The translations under genes were made by a program, and so were the position numbers. From NCBI GenBank assembly GCA_030824575.1, contig JAVBXL010000047.1:1-64000 (forward strand): a stretch of DNA of 64,000 nt. The letters are read 5' to 3'. Shown one piece after another: positions 17,230-25,489 of the stretch (the first letter of the stretch is position 1; each line of letters begins with the position of its first letter). The notes beneath the pieces were generated by a model, which had not been told where the DNA came from, made no database searches, and saw only the letters and a program-made list of their open reading frames with translations. This DNA is from a bacterium (GTDB taxonomy: Bacteria > Pseudomonadota > Alphaproteobacteria > Sphingomonadales > Sphingomonadaceae).

Positions 17230-17898
17230 TCAGAGACCCACGACCGCGGGCAGGCAACCGATATGCGGGATTTCGACGTCGCGGTAGAAGGGGTTGGACG
17301 GCTCATGCCCGCGACCCACGAACACGCGGCACCCGAAATGCAGGTCGGTCGCGGTATTCTGGTCGTAGCGGAAGCTGGACGATACGTGCATCATATCTTC
17401 CGGGTTCGCGCCTAGCTGGTCGAACATATATTCGAACGCCTGCATCCGCGGCTTGTACGCCTGCGCCATCTGCGCGGTATAGACCGCGTGGAACGGCGCG
17501 CCCAGCATCGCGACATTATGATGGATCTGCTCGTTCATCGCGTTGGACAGGATGACCAGCGGAATCTTGTCCCCGATCTTGCTCAGGCCGCCGGCCACAT
17601 CGTCATGCGGACCCCAGGTCGGCACAGCGGCGTAAACGGCATTGGCATCGGCTTCGTTATAGGCGACGCCCCACTTCTCGCAGGTCCGACGCAACGAGTT
17701 ACGGATGATCTCCTGATAGGGTTCCCAGTCGCCCATCACCTGGTCGAAGCGGTACGCGCCCCAATCCTTGCAGAAGGCGGGCAGCTTTTCCGCATCGATG
17801 CGGTCGGCCATGAAGGCGGTCGCCATGTCCGTCATGCGGAAACGGGTCAGCGTGCCATAGCAATCGAAGCTGATATATTTGGGCCGGAAATTGGGCAT
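17230..17898 (-). CDS. HAD hydrolase, haloacid dehalogenase type II family
   Basis: A 222-residue protein starting MPNFRPKYISFDCYGTLTRF. The nucleophile Asp is in FDCYGTL, the Ser/Asn motif is LSNAMNEQIHH and the Lys motif is AYKPRMQAFEYM. All are placed as in L-2-haloacid dehalogenases, a group that includes many non-dehalogenating phosphatase-like members. It is the first gene of the nine-gene minus-strand operon. AAAGGA lies upstream of the start. Its part in amine use is unknown. Confidence 0.85.
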   Translation of the reverse strand: MPNFRPKYISFDCYGTLTRFRMTDMATAFMADRIDAEKLPAFCKDWGAYRFDQVMGDWEPYQEIIRNSLRRTCEKWGVAYNEADANAVYAAVPTWGPHDDVAGGLSKIGDKIPLVILSNAMNEQIHHNVAMLGAPFHAVYTAQMAQAYKPRMQAFEYMFDQLGANPEDMMHVSSSFRYDQNTATDLHFGCRVFVGRGHEPSNPFYRDVEIPHIGCLPAVVGL

Positions 17899-18135
17899 CG
17901 GCGAAGCGTCCTTTGCGGGTTCTACAGGTGGCCGCTGGGGCCGTGTGACAACAGCATTACGACATGGCTGCACCGGAACATGAAGCCCATTTTTTGAAAG
18001 GCGGGCGCAGATTATAGGCTTTTATCAACATGCATTCGGCATAGCCTGCCGTGATCGATCACGCCCATAATTCCGGCAGACTATCCGCCTCTTACGGCTA
18101 TCCTTTCGGGCTGGCGCGGCATGGCATGTCGCGCG

Positions 18136-19062
18136 TCAATATCCGCGGTCGCGCGCGACTTCGCCGTCCATCGGCTGGCCGTCGGCAAAGCGCCGGATGT
18201 TGGCGATCAGCGCGCGGGCCGCGCCATCCGGGCGGGTCATGCTGGCGACATGCGGCGTCAGCAGGATGCGCGGATGCGCCCAGAAAGCGTGCCCGGCCGG
18301 CAGCGGCTCCGGCTCGGTGACGTCCAGCACCGCGCCCGAAACATGGCCCTCATCCAGCAGCGACAGCAGATCATGCTCCACCAGATGCCCGCCCCGCCCC
18401 ACATTGACGATCGCCGCCCCGCGCGGCAGTTGCGACAGCGTATCCCGGCACAAAATGCCGCGCGTCTCGTCGGTCAGCGGCAGCAGGCAGATAAGGATGT
18501 CGCAGCCCGCCAGAAATCCTGGCAGCCCATTTTCGCCCGCATGACAATCGACCCCGTCGATCGCATGGGCCGACCGGCTCCATCCCGACAGGGCAAAGCC
18601 GAAGGGCTTGAGCGCCTGCAACACCGCCTGGCCCAGATTGCCCAGCCCCATCACGCCGATCCGTCGTTCGCCCGCGGGCACCTGCTTGATCGGTGCCCAG
18701 CGGCCGTTGCGCTGCGCGATGCCATAATCGATCAGGTTCCGGTGCAGCGCCAGCACGGCCATGGTCGCATATTCGACCATTCCGGCCGCGATCCCCGGTT
18801 CGATCATGCGGACCACCCGGACATGGGGCGGCAACCCGTCCATGTCGAACTGGTCTATGCCCGCGCCGATCGAAAAGAGGATCTCCAGATTGGGCAGGCT
18901 GTCGATCAATTCGGCCGACGGCACCCAGGCGGCGAGATAGCGGATCGCCTCGGGATCATGCGGCTGCGACGGATCGACAAAAGCGATGTCGGGCGCTTCT
19001 TCGGCGAAAATCGCACGCCATACCCCGCCACGGACGGGATCGGATGTGTAGAGCAAACTCAT
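18136..19062 (-). CDS. D-2-hydroxyacid dehydrogenase (glyoxylate/hydroxypyruvate reductase GhrA-like)
   Basis: A 308-residue NAD(P)-dependent dehydrogenase starting MSLLYTSDPVRGGVWRAIF. The Rossmann motif is GVMGLGNLGQAVLQAL. The catalytic Arg lies before ILCLLPLTDETRGIL, and the catalytic His is in LLTPHVASMTRPDGAA. The length and the N-terminal layout fit GhrA rather than SerA. It would reduce glyoxylate, hydroxypyruvate or another 2-ketoacid. It lies 100 nt downstream of the TonB-receptor gene, separated from it by a terminator-like hairpin. Confidence 0.87.
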   Translation of the reverse strand: MSLLYTSDPVRGGVWRAIFAEEAPDIAFVDPSQPHDPEAIRYLAAWVPSAELIDSLPNLEILFSIGAGIDQFDMDGLPPHVRVVRMIEPGIAAGMVEYATMAVLALHRNLIDYGIAQRNGRWAPIKQVPAGERRIGVMGLGNLGQAVLQALKPFGFALSGWSRSAHAIDGVDCHAGENGLPGFLAGCDILICLLPLTDETRGILCRDTLSQLPRGAAIVNVGRGGHLVEHDLLSLLDEGHVSGAVLDVTEPEPLPAGHAFWAHPRILLTPHVASMTRPDGAARALIANIRRFADGQPMDGEVARDRGY

Positions 19063-19080
19063 ATCGCGCGACCTTACAGG

Positions 19081-19130
19081 AAAAAGGCGGCCGACGTCCC
19101 CAGGGCTTGGAGGGGGGAACGTCGGCGGCC
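19081..19130 (-). terminator. Probable intrinsic terminator after the TonB receptor gene
   Basis: On the minus strand GCCGACGTTCCCC pairs with GGGGACGTCGGC across a short loop and is followed by CGCC and a run of five T. It lies between the receptor stop (19163) and the GhrA-like start (19062). Confidence 0.6.
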
Positions 19131-19162
19131 GATCGGAGCCTCGCGGCCCCGAAGTCAGTCGA

Positions 19163-21298
19163 TCAGAAGTTGAAGCTCGCCCGCACCGTGAACGACCGCG
19201 GCGTGCCCGGCTGGACCCACAGCGCCGAATAGGAACTGGCATAATATTTCTTGTCGAACAGGTTGTTCACGTCCGCCGACAGCTTGATCTGCTCGGTAAT
19301 GTTGAATGACCCCAGTATCTTGGCGATGGTATAGCTGGGCAGATAGAAATTCTCCGCCGTCTGGCCCAGGCGCTTGCTCAAATGGGTCACGCCCGCGCCC
19401 AGCATCGCTTCATGATCGCCGATCGCAAAATTCTTGAACAACAGGATATTGGCCTGATGCTTGGGAATGTTGAGCAACGGATCGTTCTTGAATACCCCGG
19501 CGGAGCCATAGTCGTCGGCCCAGCCTGCGTCGGTATAGGCATAGGTCGCGAAGATTTCGAAACCGGCAGGCAGCTTGGCGTTGACGTCGAACTCGACGCC
19601 CTGGCTCTTCGCCTCGCCGACCGCCACCGACAGGCCGGTCTGCAGATCGGCGGTCAGGACGTTGCTCTTCCTCATCTTGTAGAGCGACAATGTGCTGGTG
19701 ATCCGGCCATCGGGCGTCACGAACTTCGCGCCGACTTCATAGCTTTTGCTGATTTCCGGGGCGAAGGGATTGTTGTTCACATCGACGCCGCTGTTCGGCC
19801 GGAACCCCTTGCCATAGCTGGCGTAGAAGGACAGGCTTTGGGTCGGTTCGAACACCAGGCCCGCCATCGGGCTGAACTTGGTGTAGGACGCCGGGTTGGT
19901 CATCCCCAGACGGTTGTCGATATTCTGGCTGAAATCGTCATAACGGCCGCCGAACCGCAACTTGATCTGTTCGGTGATCTCGATCTGGTCCTGAATATAC
20001 ACGCCCCAGGCCTTCTGGACCTCCGTAGAATTTTGAATGACGCTTGTCGGCGCGGGCGCGGGAATATTATAATTGGGGTTGAAAATATCGATCGCATAGG
20101 ACTGGTCGGCCGCGGTCGGGCGATAGCGTAGCTGGAACGTCTTGATCTTGAACCGGTCCCAGTCGCCGCCGATGCGGATATTGTGGACGATCGATCCGGT
20201 GTTGATCTTGCCGCTGATTTCGCCGCGGAACACCATATGGGTGGTGCTGTAATCGCGATAGCGACGCTGGCGCGACAGGGTGCGGCCGTCATTGTCGATC
20301 TGCTGGCGACCCACCGCCAGTTCTGGATCGCTCGAATAGCCCTCGAACGTCGTGTCCTTATAGCCCGCGCCCAGCATCAGCGTCCAATCCTCGCTGAAGT
20401 CATGCTGATATTGCGCCTGATGGCCCAGCACGCCGATCTTGATCGGGCCGTCATTGGGGTTGCCCAGGAAGCGACTGCTGGGAATGGCGCCCAGCTTAGC
20501 GCTGATGATCCTGCCATCGGCGCCGATGGTCGGGATCGCCACCACGCCGCGATCGAACGGCACCTCCTGCTTCACATATTCCAGTTCGTAGGTGAAGATG
20601 TCCTTGTCCGACAGCTTCAGCAAAACCGACGGCGTCAGCGTATATTTCTGCGTCTCCACCGTGTCGCGGAAGCTTTCGGCCTGTTCGGACGACCCGTTGA
20701 TGCGGATGGCGATGCTGTCGCTCAGCGGCAGATTATAGTCGGCCTCAATGCGATAGGTTTCCCAGCTGCCGCCTGAAATGGCGAAGTGGCCGCCTTCATT
20801 GAAGGTCGGCTTCTTGGTCACGATGTTGACCGTGCCGCCCGGTTCGCCCCGGCCGAACAGCGCGCCATTGGGGCCCTTGAGCACTTCGATCCGCTCGACG
20901 TTGGACGCATCGCGCGGGCCGCCATAGCCGCGACCGCCATTGAAGCCGTTGACCAGGAAGCCGCTCGGGAAATTCTCGTCCCCGGCAAAGCCACGGATCG
21001 CGAAACTGTCCCACAGGCCGCCGAAATTATTCTGCTTCGACACGCCGCTCGCCAGTTCCAGCGCGGTATCGAGCCGGGTGATGTTCAAATTGTCGAGCAG
21101 CTTGCCTTCCAGAAACTGGACGGCCTGCGGGATTTCCTTGACCGGCGTGTCGCCGAAATACTGCCGCTTCAGGCCGGTGACGACGATGTCGCCGTCCGCG
21201 CTGGCGGCCGCAGGTTCCTGCGCCTGTGCGGCGGAAGACAGGGCGATGGCGGCGGTGCTGGCGATGAAGGCCAGGCGAAGGGCCGATGATGTGCGCAT
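19163..21298 (-). CDS. TonB-dependent outer-membrane receptor (FhuA/siderophore-like)
   Basis: A 711-residue receptor with a signal peptide (MRTSSALRLAFIASTAAIAL...AQAQ). It has a TonB box-like DGDIVVTGLKR, a plug domain (VERIEVLKGPNGALFGRGEPGGTVNIVTKKPTF) and a 22-strand barrel ending in SFNF with a C-terminal Phe. The plug resembles ferrichrome/siderophore receptors. It follows the DUF4198-HupE gene group on the same strand, which suggests uptake of a chelated metal. It has its own leader region of about 300 nt. A substrate other than iron is possible. Confidence 0.92.
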   Translation of the reverse strand: MRTSSALRLAFIASTAAIALSSAAQAQEPAAASADGDIVVTGLKRQYFGDTPVKEIPQAVQFLEGKLLDNLNITRLDTALELASGVSKQNNFGGLWDSFAIRGFAGDENFPSGFLVNGFNGGRGYGGPRDASNVERIEVLKGPNGALFGRGEPGGTVNIVTKKPTFNEGGHFAISGGSWETYRIEADYNLPLSDSIAIRINGSSEQAESFRDTVETQKYTLTPSVLLKLSDKDIFTYELEYVKQEVPFDRGVVAIPTIGADGRIISAKLGAIPSSRFLGNPNDGPIKIGVLGHQAQYQHDFSEDWTLMLGAGYKDTTFEGYSSDPELAVGRQQIDNDGRTLSRQRRYRDYSTTHMVFRGEISGKINTGSIVHNIRIGGDWDRFKIKTFQLRYRPTAADQSYAIDIFNPNYNIPAPAPTSVIQNSTEVQKAWGVYIQDQIEITEQIKLRFGGRYDDFSQNIDNRLGMTNPASYTKFSPMAGLVFEPTQSLSFYASYGKGFRPNSGVDVNNNPFAPEISKSYEVGAKFVTPDGRITSTLSLYKMRKSNVLTADLQTGLSVAVGEAKSQGVEFDVNAKLPAGFEIFATYAYTDAGWADDYGSAGVFKNDPLLNIPKHQANILLFKNFAIGDHEAMLGAGVTHLSKRLGQTAENFYLPSYTIAKILGSFNITEQIKLSADVNNLFDKKYYASSYSALWVQPGTPRSFTVRASFNF

Positions 21299-21613
21299 GA
21301 TGATTCCCCTTATGAAGTCGCTGTTCCCGAATATCCTGCGAAACGCGGACCGGCTGGTCTTCTTCTTGTTTCCCGCGCGGATGTTGCATCCTGTCGTCGG
21401 GGCCGGGCCACGGGGTGTTTTCGATCACCTCTTCTTGAGATCGAGGCTAGGTCGAGTTACGGATATATTACGTCAAACTTGGCGCATGGGACGGTGCAAA
21501 ATTGTGAATCGCGGGGCGCTACGGCATGAAAATGCTGGGCGCGATTGCGCCGCCGATCCTACCAAAAATCCCGCAAAATGGCCGCTTCCCGAAGGCAGCG
21601 GCCCTGCGCCCAT
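21299..21613 (-). promoter_or_regulatory. Leader/promoter region of the TonB receptor gene
   Basis: This 315-bp gap holds no convincing gene. On the minus strand TTGACG (near 21475) is a possible -35 element. GATCGAGGCTA (21439-21449, plus-strand reading) is repeated exactly at 25357-25367 ahead of the DUF4198 gene. A terminator-like hairpin of the preceding gene lies at 21580-21603. Confidence 0.4.
21580..21603 (-). terminator. Possible terminator after the acyltransferase-like gene
   Basis: GGCCGCT (21580-21586) pairs with AGCGGCC (21597-21603) around a 10-nt loop, followed on the minus strand by ATTTTGCGGG and then a T-rich stretch. It lies 11 nt past the stop codon at 21614. The T-tract is weak. 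Confidence 0.45.
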
Positions 21614-22828
21614 TTAGAGATATTTGAGCCACCAGATATCCTTGCGACGCTGCTTCAATTGCGCGAACCAGCGGGTCGGGAAGTAGAGGACCGGGATCAG
21701 GATAAAGACCCAGATCCACACCCAGCGCAGCTGATCGACGCCGAACACGCTGCCCTTGGTCGGGCCGTAAAGCACCAAAGCGACATTGTAGATCAGCTTG
21801 AGCACATAGAGATGCAGAACATAATAAAACATCGGCGCGCCGCCCAACATTGCGAGATGCGGCATCGCCTTGCTGCCCTCGCACTTTTCGAACAGCGCCA
21901 GCAGCAGGCAGCCGGTGCCGATGGTCGGCATCAGGAACAGCAGAGAGGGCGGATATTTGGTCAGCGCCAGGAAGCTCATCACCGTGCGCAGCGGCGTTTC
22001 CGCGACGAACCACGGCTTGTCGCCATAGATGTTAAGATAGCGGATCACCACGAACCCGACGATCAGGCCAAGCCCTAGCATCGCCAGCCGCTTGATGCGC
22101 GGCGCGGGATCGGTGCCCCGTGCAAACCACGGTCCGCAGGCGTAACCCAGCAGGATCACGCCAATCCAGGGCAGGATCGGATAGGTGGTCTTGACCATCG
22201 TACCGGCGATCTCGAACTTTTCGCGCTGGTGCAGCACGGCCCAGGGAATGAAGTAGGGCGATTGCGCCGTCAGCCGGATCGGATCGAGCAGATTGTGCAG
22301 GCACACGATCGCCAGCCCCACGCCAAACTGCGCCGCACGCGGCAGATGCAGCAGCGCGGCCAGCGCCACCATGCTGATCCCGATCGCCCAGATCACCTGC
22401 AACCAGATCGCCGTTGGCGGAAAGGCGGGCGCCTGCGTCGGCCACGCATAGCCGACCACGGTGAATTCCAGAAAAATCAGGAACAGCCCGCGCTTCAGCA
22501 GAAATTCCGACACTTGGCCCCTGCTGTGCGACTGGCCGTAGAGCCAGGCGGACAGGCCGGTCAGCGCGACGAAGGTCGGCGCGCAGAATGTCGAGAGGAA
22601 CCGGGTGAAGAACAGGCCCGGATCGGTGGTATTGGCGTCCACCGGATCGGTCACCTGCAAATGCAGGAACCAAGTCTCACGGACATGATCGACCAGCATG
22701 AACAGCATGACCAGCCCGCGCAGCGCATCGATGGCGATCAGGCGCGTGCGCGCCTTCGCCGCTGCGACCGGCCCCGTCGCGCCGGGGCCAAAGCCTGTCA
22801 GGGGCGCTTGCCCCGCAATGCTGTTCAT
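21614..22828 (-). CDS. DUF1624/HGSNAT-like acyltransferase-type membrane protein
   Basis: Starting at MNSIAGQAPLTGFG (22828) the protein has 404 residues and about ten membrane helices. The first helix carries RLIAIDALRGLVMLFMLVDHVRE, the signature of the DUF1624/heparan-alpha-glucosaminide N-acetyltransferase-like superfamily, where the Asp/Arg pair and following His are typical. These membrane enzymes transfer acyl groups across the membrane. It sits in a metal-uptake-like gene group on the minus strand, 23 nt after the anchored-protein gene. Its acceptor is unknown. Confidence 0.8.
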   Translation of the reverse strand: MNSIAGQAPLTGFGPGATGPVAAAKARTRLIAIDALRGLVMLFMLVDHVRETWFLHLQVTDPVDANTTDPGLFFTRFLSTFCAPTFVALTGLSAWLYGQSHSRGQVSEFLLKRGLFLIFLEFTVVGYAWPTQAPAFPPTAIWLQVIWAIGISMVALAALLHLPRAAQFGVGLAIVCLHNLLDPIRLTAQSPYFIPWAVLHQREKFEIAGTMVKTTYPILPWIGVILLGYACGPWFARGTDPAPRIKRLAMLGLGLIVGFVVIRYLNIYGDKPWFVAETPLRTVMSFLALTKYPPSLLFLMPTIGTGCLLLALFEKCEGSKAMPHLAMLGGAPMFYYVLHLYVLKLIYNVALVLYGPTKGSVFGVDQLRWVWIWVFILIPVLYFPTRWFAQLKQRRKDIWWLKYL

Positions 22829-22851
22829 CTGTCTATCCCTTCCCTGGCTCT

Positions 22852-23448
22852 TCACGCGCCCTTGGGCTGGAAGAGATCCTTGTAGAAACCGACCGTCTTG
22901 ACGGTCACGGTGACGGGCGTGTCGCCCTTGTTGCGGAAATACCAGCCATGGGTGCCATCGAACGGCGCGGTGAAATCGCCCTGGCCGCCGGTCATGGCCA
23001 ACTCTTTCCAATAGTCGGTGAACGACCCGTCGGTGGCGCCGGCCTTCTCGCCATGCATTTCGGCCTTCACCGGGCCGCCGGTCGAAGCCCAGGTGAAGAT
23101 GAAGCTGTCGCCCCTGGCCATATGCGCCTTCACTTCCTGGCCGCTATGCGGCGCCAGGGTGATGGTCATTTCGTCCTGCCGCCAGGCGGCGGACTTGGCG
23201 ATCGTCGCCTTGGTCGGGTTCGCAACGTCGCTCGGGGCGGGCGCGGCCTCCTTGGCCTCGCCCGATACCATGCCATTGAGGCCGATCGCGCTGCCGAAGC
23301 CGGTCGGGTCGATGCCATATTCGGCGGGCAGCACGAAAAGGGTGACGATGGCGATCGCGGCCAGCGCCGCGCCGCCGGTCGCCTTGGCCAGCGTGGCGGG
23401 TGACGGGCTGATGCGGGCAGGCAGGGCGGATGCACTCGTTGCGGTCAT
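22852..23448 (-). CDS. Membrane-anchored periplasmic protein of unknown function
   Basis: A 198-residue protein with a cytoplasmic N-terminus, one membrane helix (about 27-42, ALAAIAIVTLFVLPAEYGI) and a periplasmic domain of about 150 residues. The domain contains RQDEMTITLAPHSGQEVKAHMARGDSFIFTW and ends DTPVTVTVKTVGFYKDLFQP, a beta-rich, cupredoxin-like look. No metal motif is obvious besides scattered His (APHSGQ, AHMARG, MHGEK, THGWYF). It lies 1 nt from the HupE gene, so it is co-translated with it. Function unknown; it may dock the small periplasmic proteins of the cluster to the membrane. Confidence 0.7.
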   Translation of the reverse strand: MTATSASALPARISPSPATLAKATGGAALAAIAIVTLFVLPAEYGIDPTGFGSAIGLNGMVSGEAKEAAPAPSDVANPTKATIAKSAAWRQDEMTITLAPHSGQEVKAHMARGDSFIFTWASTGGPVKAEMHGEKAGATDGSFTDYWKELAMTGGQGDFTAPFDGTHGWYFRNKGDTPVTVTVKTVGFYKDLFQPKGA

Positions 23449-23449
23449 G

Positions 23450-24178
23450 TCAGGCCCCTTCGGTAAAATAGCCGGCCAGTTGATAGCCGATAAGGACGAA
23501 GCCGGCGGTCATCAGCGCGGCATTGGCCAGGATGGCGCGGCGGTTGAAACCGGGTGACAGACGCCACAGGTTCATCAGCAGCAGGATGATCGCCAGCGCC
23601 ATGAACTGGCCCAGTTCGACGCCGACATTGAAACTGATGAGATTGTATATCATCCCGTCTTTCGCCAGTGTCAACGCCTGTAACTTGGTCGCCAGGCCGA
23701 AACCGTGGAAGAAACCGAAGATCAGCACCGCCGCCTTGGGATTGGGCGACACCCCGAACCAGGTCTTGAACCCGTCCAGATTGTCGATCGCCTTATAGAC
23801 CACCGACAGGCCAATGATCGCGTCGATCAGGAAGGGGTTGGCGCGGATATCAAGCAACACCCCCAACAGCAATGTAGCGCTATGCCCGATCGCAAACAGC
23901 GTCACATAGGCGGCGACGTCCTTCATCCGGTAGAGGAAGAAGATGACGCCCGCCAGGAACAGCAGATGGTCATATCCGGTGACCATATGTTTGGCACCCA
24001 GATACATGTACGGGATGATGTTGATCCCCGACGCGCCTTCGATGAAGGCCTTGTCATTCTCATTGACGCCATGCGCCCAGAGCGAGGCGCTCATACAGGC
24101 GAGCGCCAGCCCCAGCAGCAGTGCGACCCGCCGCACGCCTGGAGAGAGAAGCGGGGGGTGGATCGCGCTGTGCATCAT
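23450..24178 (-). CDS. HupE/UreJ family metal-permease-like membrane protein
   Basis: A 242-residue protein with a cleavable signal (ALLLGLALACMSASLWA) and about six membrane helices. HMVTGYDHLLFLAGVIFF carries the HxxxxxDH motif of the HupE/UreJ family, and AIGHSATLLLG and FFHGFGLA supply further conserved His. Family members are secondary nickel/cobalt (or other divalent metal) transporters. The predicted mature chain begins with His36-Gly. It is coupled to the genes on either side (1-6 nt gaps). The metal is not decided by sequence. Confidence 0.82.
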   Translation of the reverse strand: MMHSAIHPPLLSPGVRRVALLLGLALACMSASLWAHGVNENDKAFIEGASGINIIPYMYLGAKHMVTGYDHLLFLAGVIFFLYRMKDVAAYVTLFAIGHSATLLLGVLLDIRANPFLIDAIIGLSVVYKAIDNLDGFKTWFGVSPNPKAAVLIFGFFHGFGLATKLQALTLAKDGMIYNLISFNVGVELGQFMALAIILLLMNLWRLSPGFNRRAILANAALMTAGFVLIGYQLAGYFTEGA

Positions 24179-24184
24179 GGCCTC

Positions 24185-24556
24185 TTACTTCGCCTGGAAG
24201 GTGGCGAAGCTTTTGGTCCCGCCCTTGTCGACCAGTGCGACGACCAGTTTGGCCCCCTTGGCGGCCTTGAAGCCGACGGCACTCAGCTTGTTGCCACCGG
24301 CGGGCTTGAGCGCCGCCTCGGTCTTGGCGCCCGCTGCGGTCTGGGTCAGCTTGGCGGTGAAACCCGCAGCGACCAGCGGCTCATCTTCTTCGCTCAGATA
24401 CACATCGACGCCCTTGGGGCCGGCGACCAGTTCGATCATCGTCTCGCCGGTCATCTGGACCAGCCCGCCATGCTGCGGCTTCATGCTGCCATGGGCGTGC
24501 AGCATGGCAGGGGCGGCGATGAGGGCGATGGCGGCAAGGGTCGTGCGAAAATGCAT
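24185..24556 (-). CDS. Small periplasmic protein with predicted N-terminal His
   Basis: A 123-residue exported protein. The signal MHFRTTLAAIALIAAPAMLHA is followed by a predicted mature start HGSMKPQHGGLVQM. The body (VDVYLSEEDEPLVAAGFTAKLT...KGAKLVVALVDKGGTKSFATFQ) looks like a small beta-sandwich. The first residue plus HGSM/QHGG give a possible metal site at the amino terminus. It lies 6 nt before the HupE gene and 24 nt after the DUF4198 gene. I know no assigned function; a periplasmic metal chaperone is plausible. Confidence 0.7.
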   Translation of the reverse strand: MHFRTTLAAIALIAAPAMLHAHGSMKPQHGGLVQMTGETMIELVAGPKGVDVYLSEEDEPLVAAGFTAKLTQTAAGAKTEAALKPAGGNKLSAVGFKAAKGAKLVVALVDKGGTKSFATFQAK

Positions 24557-24580
24557 GGCTATTCTCCTGAAAAATGCAGC

Positions 24581-25321
24581 TTATTCCGGCGCGTGCGGCA
24601 GCACGAAGGACAGGGAGGCGCGATATTCCTCATGATCGACCTTCTTGTCGGTCGTCTGGCCGACATAGATCGCCATCAGCACATTGATGCCCTGGTTGCG
24701 CAGCTTGATCGTCGCTGTGCCATCGGCCGCCGTCTTTGCGGGCGCAGCCTCGTCGGGATCGTTGACATAATCCTGCATCACCGTCGCACCGGCGATCGGC
24801 TTGCCCTTGTAATAGACGCGCACCGTCATCGGCTTGCCCATTTTCTGCGGGATGCCGTCGACCGGAACCACCTGCAACATATGCCCCTCGAACAAAGGCA
24901 CCGGCTTGGTCGGCACCTGACTCAGATAGACGGCGTATTTGAAATTATGCTCGGCCAGCGTCGCGGTCGGCACTTCGTCGCGGCCCTTATTGTGCCATTC
25001 GCCGTCGGGCGTCTTGCTCCAATAGCCATAGTCCATGATCGCGGCGACGGCCGCGACCGGCTCGTCGCTGTCCACCACCGGGATCGCCCCGGCCGCGCGC
25101 AGCGATGTGGCGACCGGTGCCCAGTCGGCGTCATAGCCGGTCACGCTCTTGACCAGCGGCAACCGCTTGACCGCGTCCAGATCGTCCGCGCCCACGCCGT
25201 AGATCAGCGCCAGCTGGCGGGCGCGCTGCGCGAACCAGATGCCATGGGCGCTGGCGGGCATGGCCATGGCGGCGAGGGTGACGGCGCCGACGGCGACGGT
25301 GGCGAGGCGGGAAAAGGCCAA
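24581..25321 (-). CDS. DUF4198 periplasmic protein (metal-uptake associated)
   Basis: A 246-residue exported protein with signal peptide MAFSRLATVAVGAVTLAAMAMPASA and predicted mature start HGIWFAQRA. A carboxypeptidase-regulatory-like beta domain follows (VRVYYKGKPIAGATVMQDYVND...TAADGTATIKLRNQGINVLMAIY). DUF4198 proteins are described as periplasmic parts of cobalt/nickel-type uptake systems. It is the first gene of the five-gene group that runs to 21614, with a shared promoter element at 25357-25367. Confidence 0.8.
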   Translation of the reverse strand: MAFSRLATVAVGAVTLAAMAMPASAHGIWFAQRARQLALIYGVGADDLDAVKRLPLVKSVTGYDADWAPVATSLRAAGAIPVVDSDEPVAAVAAIMDYGYWSKTPDGEWHNKGRDEVPTATLAEHNFKYAVYLSQVPTKPVPLFEGHMLQVVPVDGIPQKMGKPMTVRVYYKGKPIAGATVMQDYVNDPDEAAPAKTAADGTATIKLRNQGINVLMAIYVGQTTDKKVDHEEYRASLSFVLPHAPE

Positions 25322-25356
25322 GTGCGAACTCCTCGATCAGGGGGAATGTCCCTGGG

Positions 25357-25367
25357 GATCGAGGCTA
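25357..25367 (-). promoter_or_regulatory. Shared promoter-region element of the metal-uptake-like cluster
   Basis: GATCGAGGCTA lies 36 nt upstream of the DUF4198 start and is identical to 21439-21449 ahead of the TonB receptor. Each is preceded, in gene direction, by a short CGTAAT-containing AT-rich stretch. This could mark the transcription start or a regulator site for both units. Confidence 0.4.
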
Positions 25368-25423
25368 TGATTACGACACAAGCGAATGTTCCGAATATGT
25401 CGAATGACTAGGTGGAAAATATC

Positions 25424-25465
25424 AAAAAAAGAGGGCCGAAGACGCATTATGCGTCGTCGGCCCTC
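25424..25465 (-). terminator. Intrinsic terminator of the aromatic-aldehyde dehydrogenase gene
   Basis: A 17-bp stem (25431-25447 with 25449-25465, one mismatch, sequence GAGGGCCGA.GACGCAT) is followed on the minus strand by seven T. It lies 25 nt after the stop at 25490. Confidence 0.9.
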
Positions 25466-25489
25466 GATGATGTTACAAAGCGGTGATCG

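Noticed and set aside
23705-25411. 568-codon plus-strand frame across the HupE and DUF4198 genes
   Set aside because: It spans three minus-strand genes with signal peptides and family motifs. Its product is His/Arg/Gly-rich, as expected for an antisense frame at high GC.
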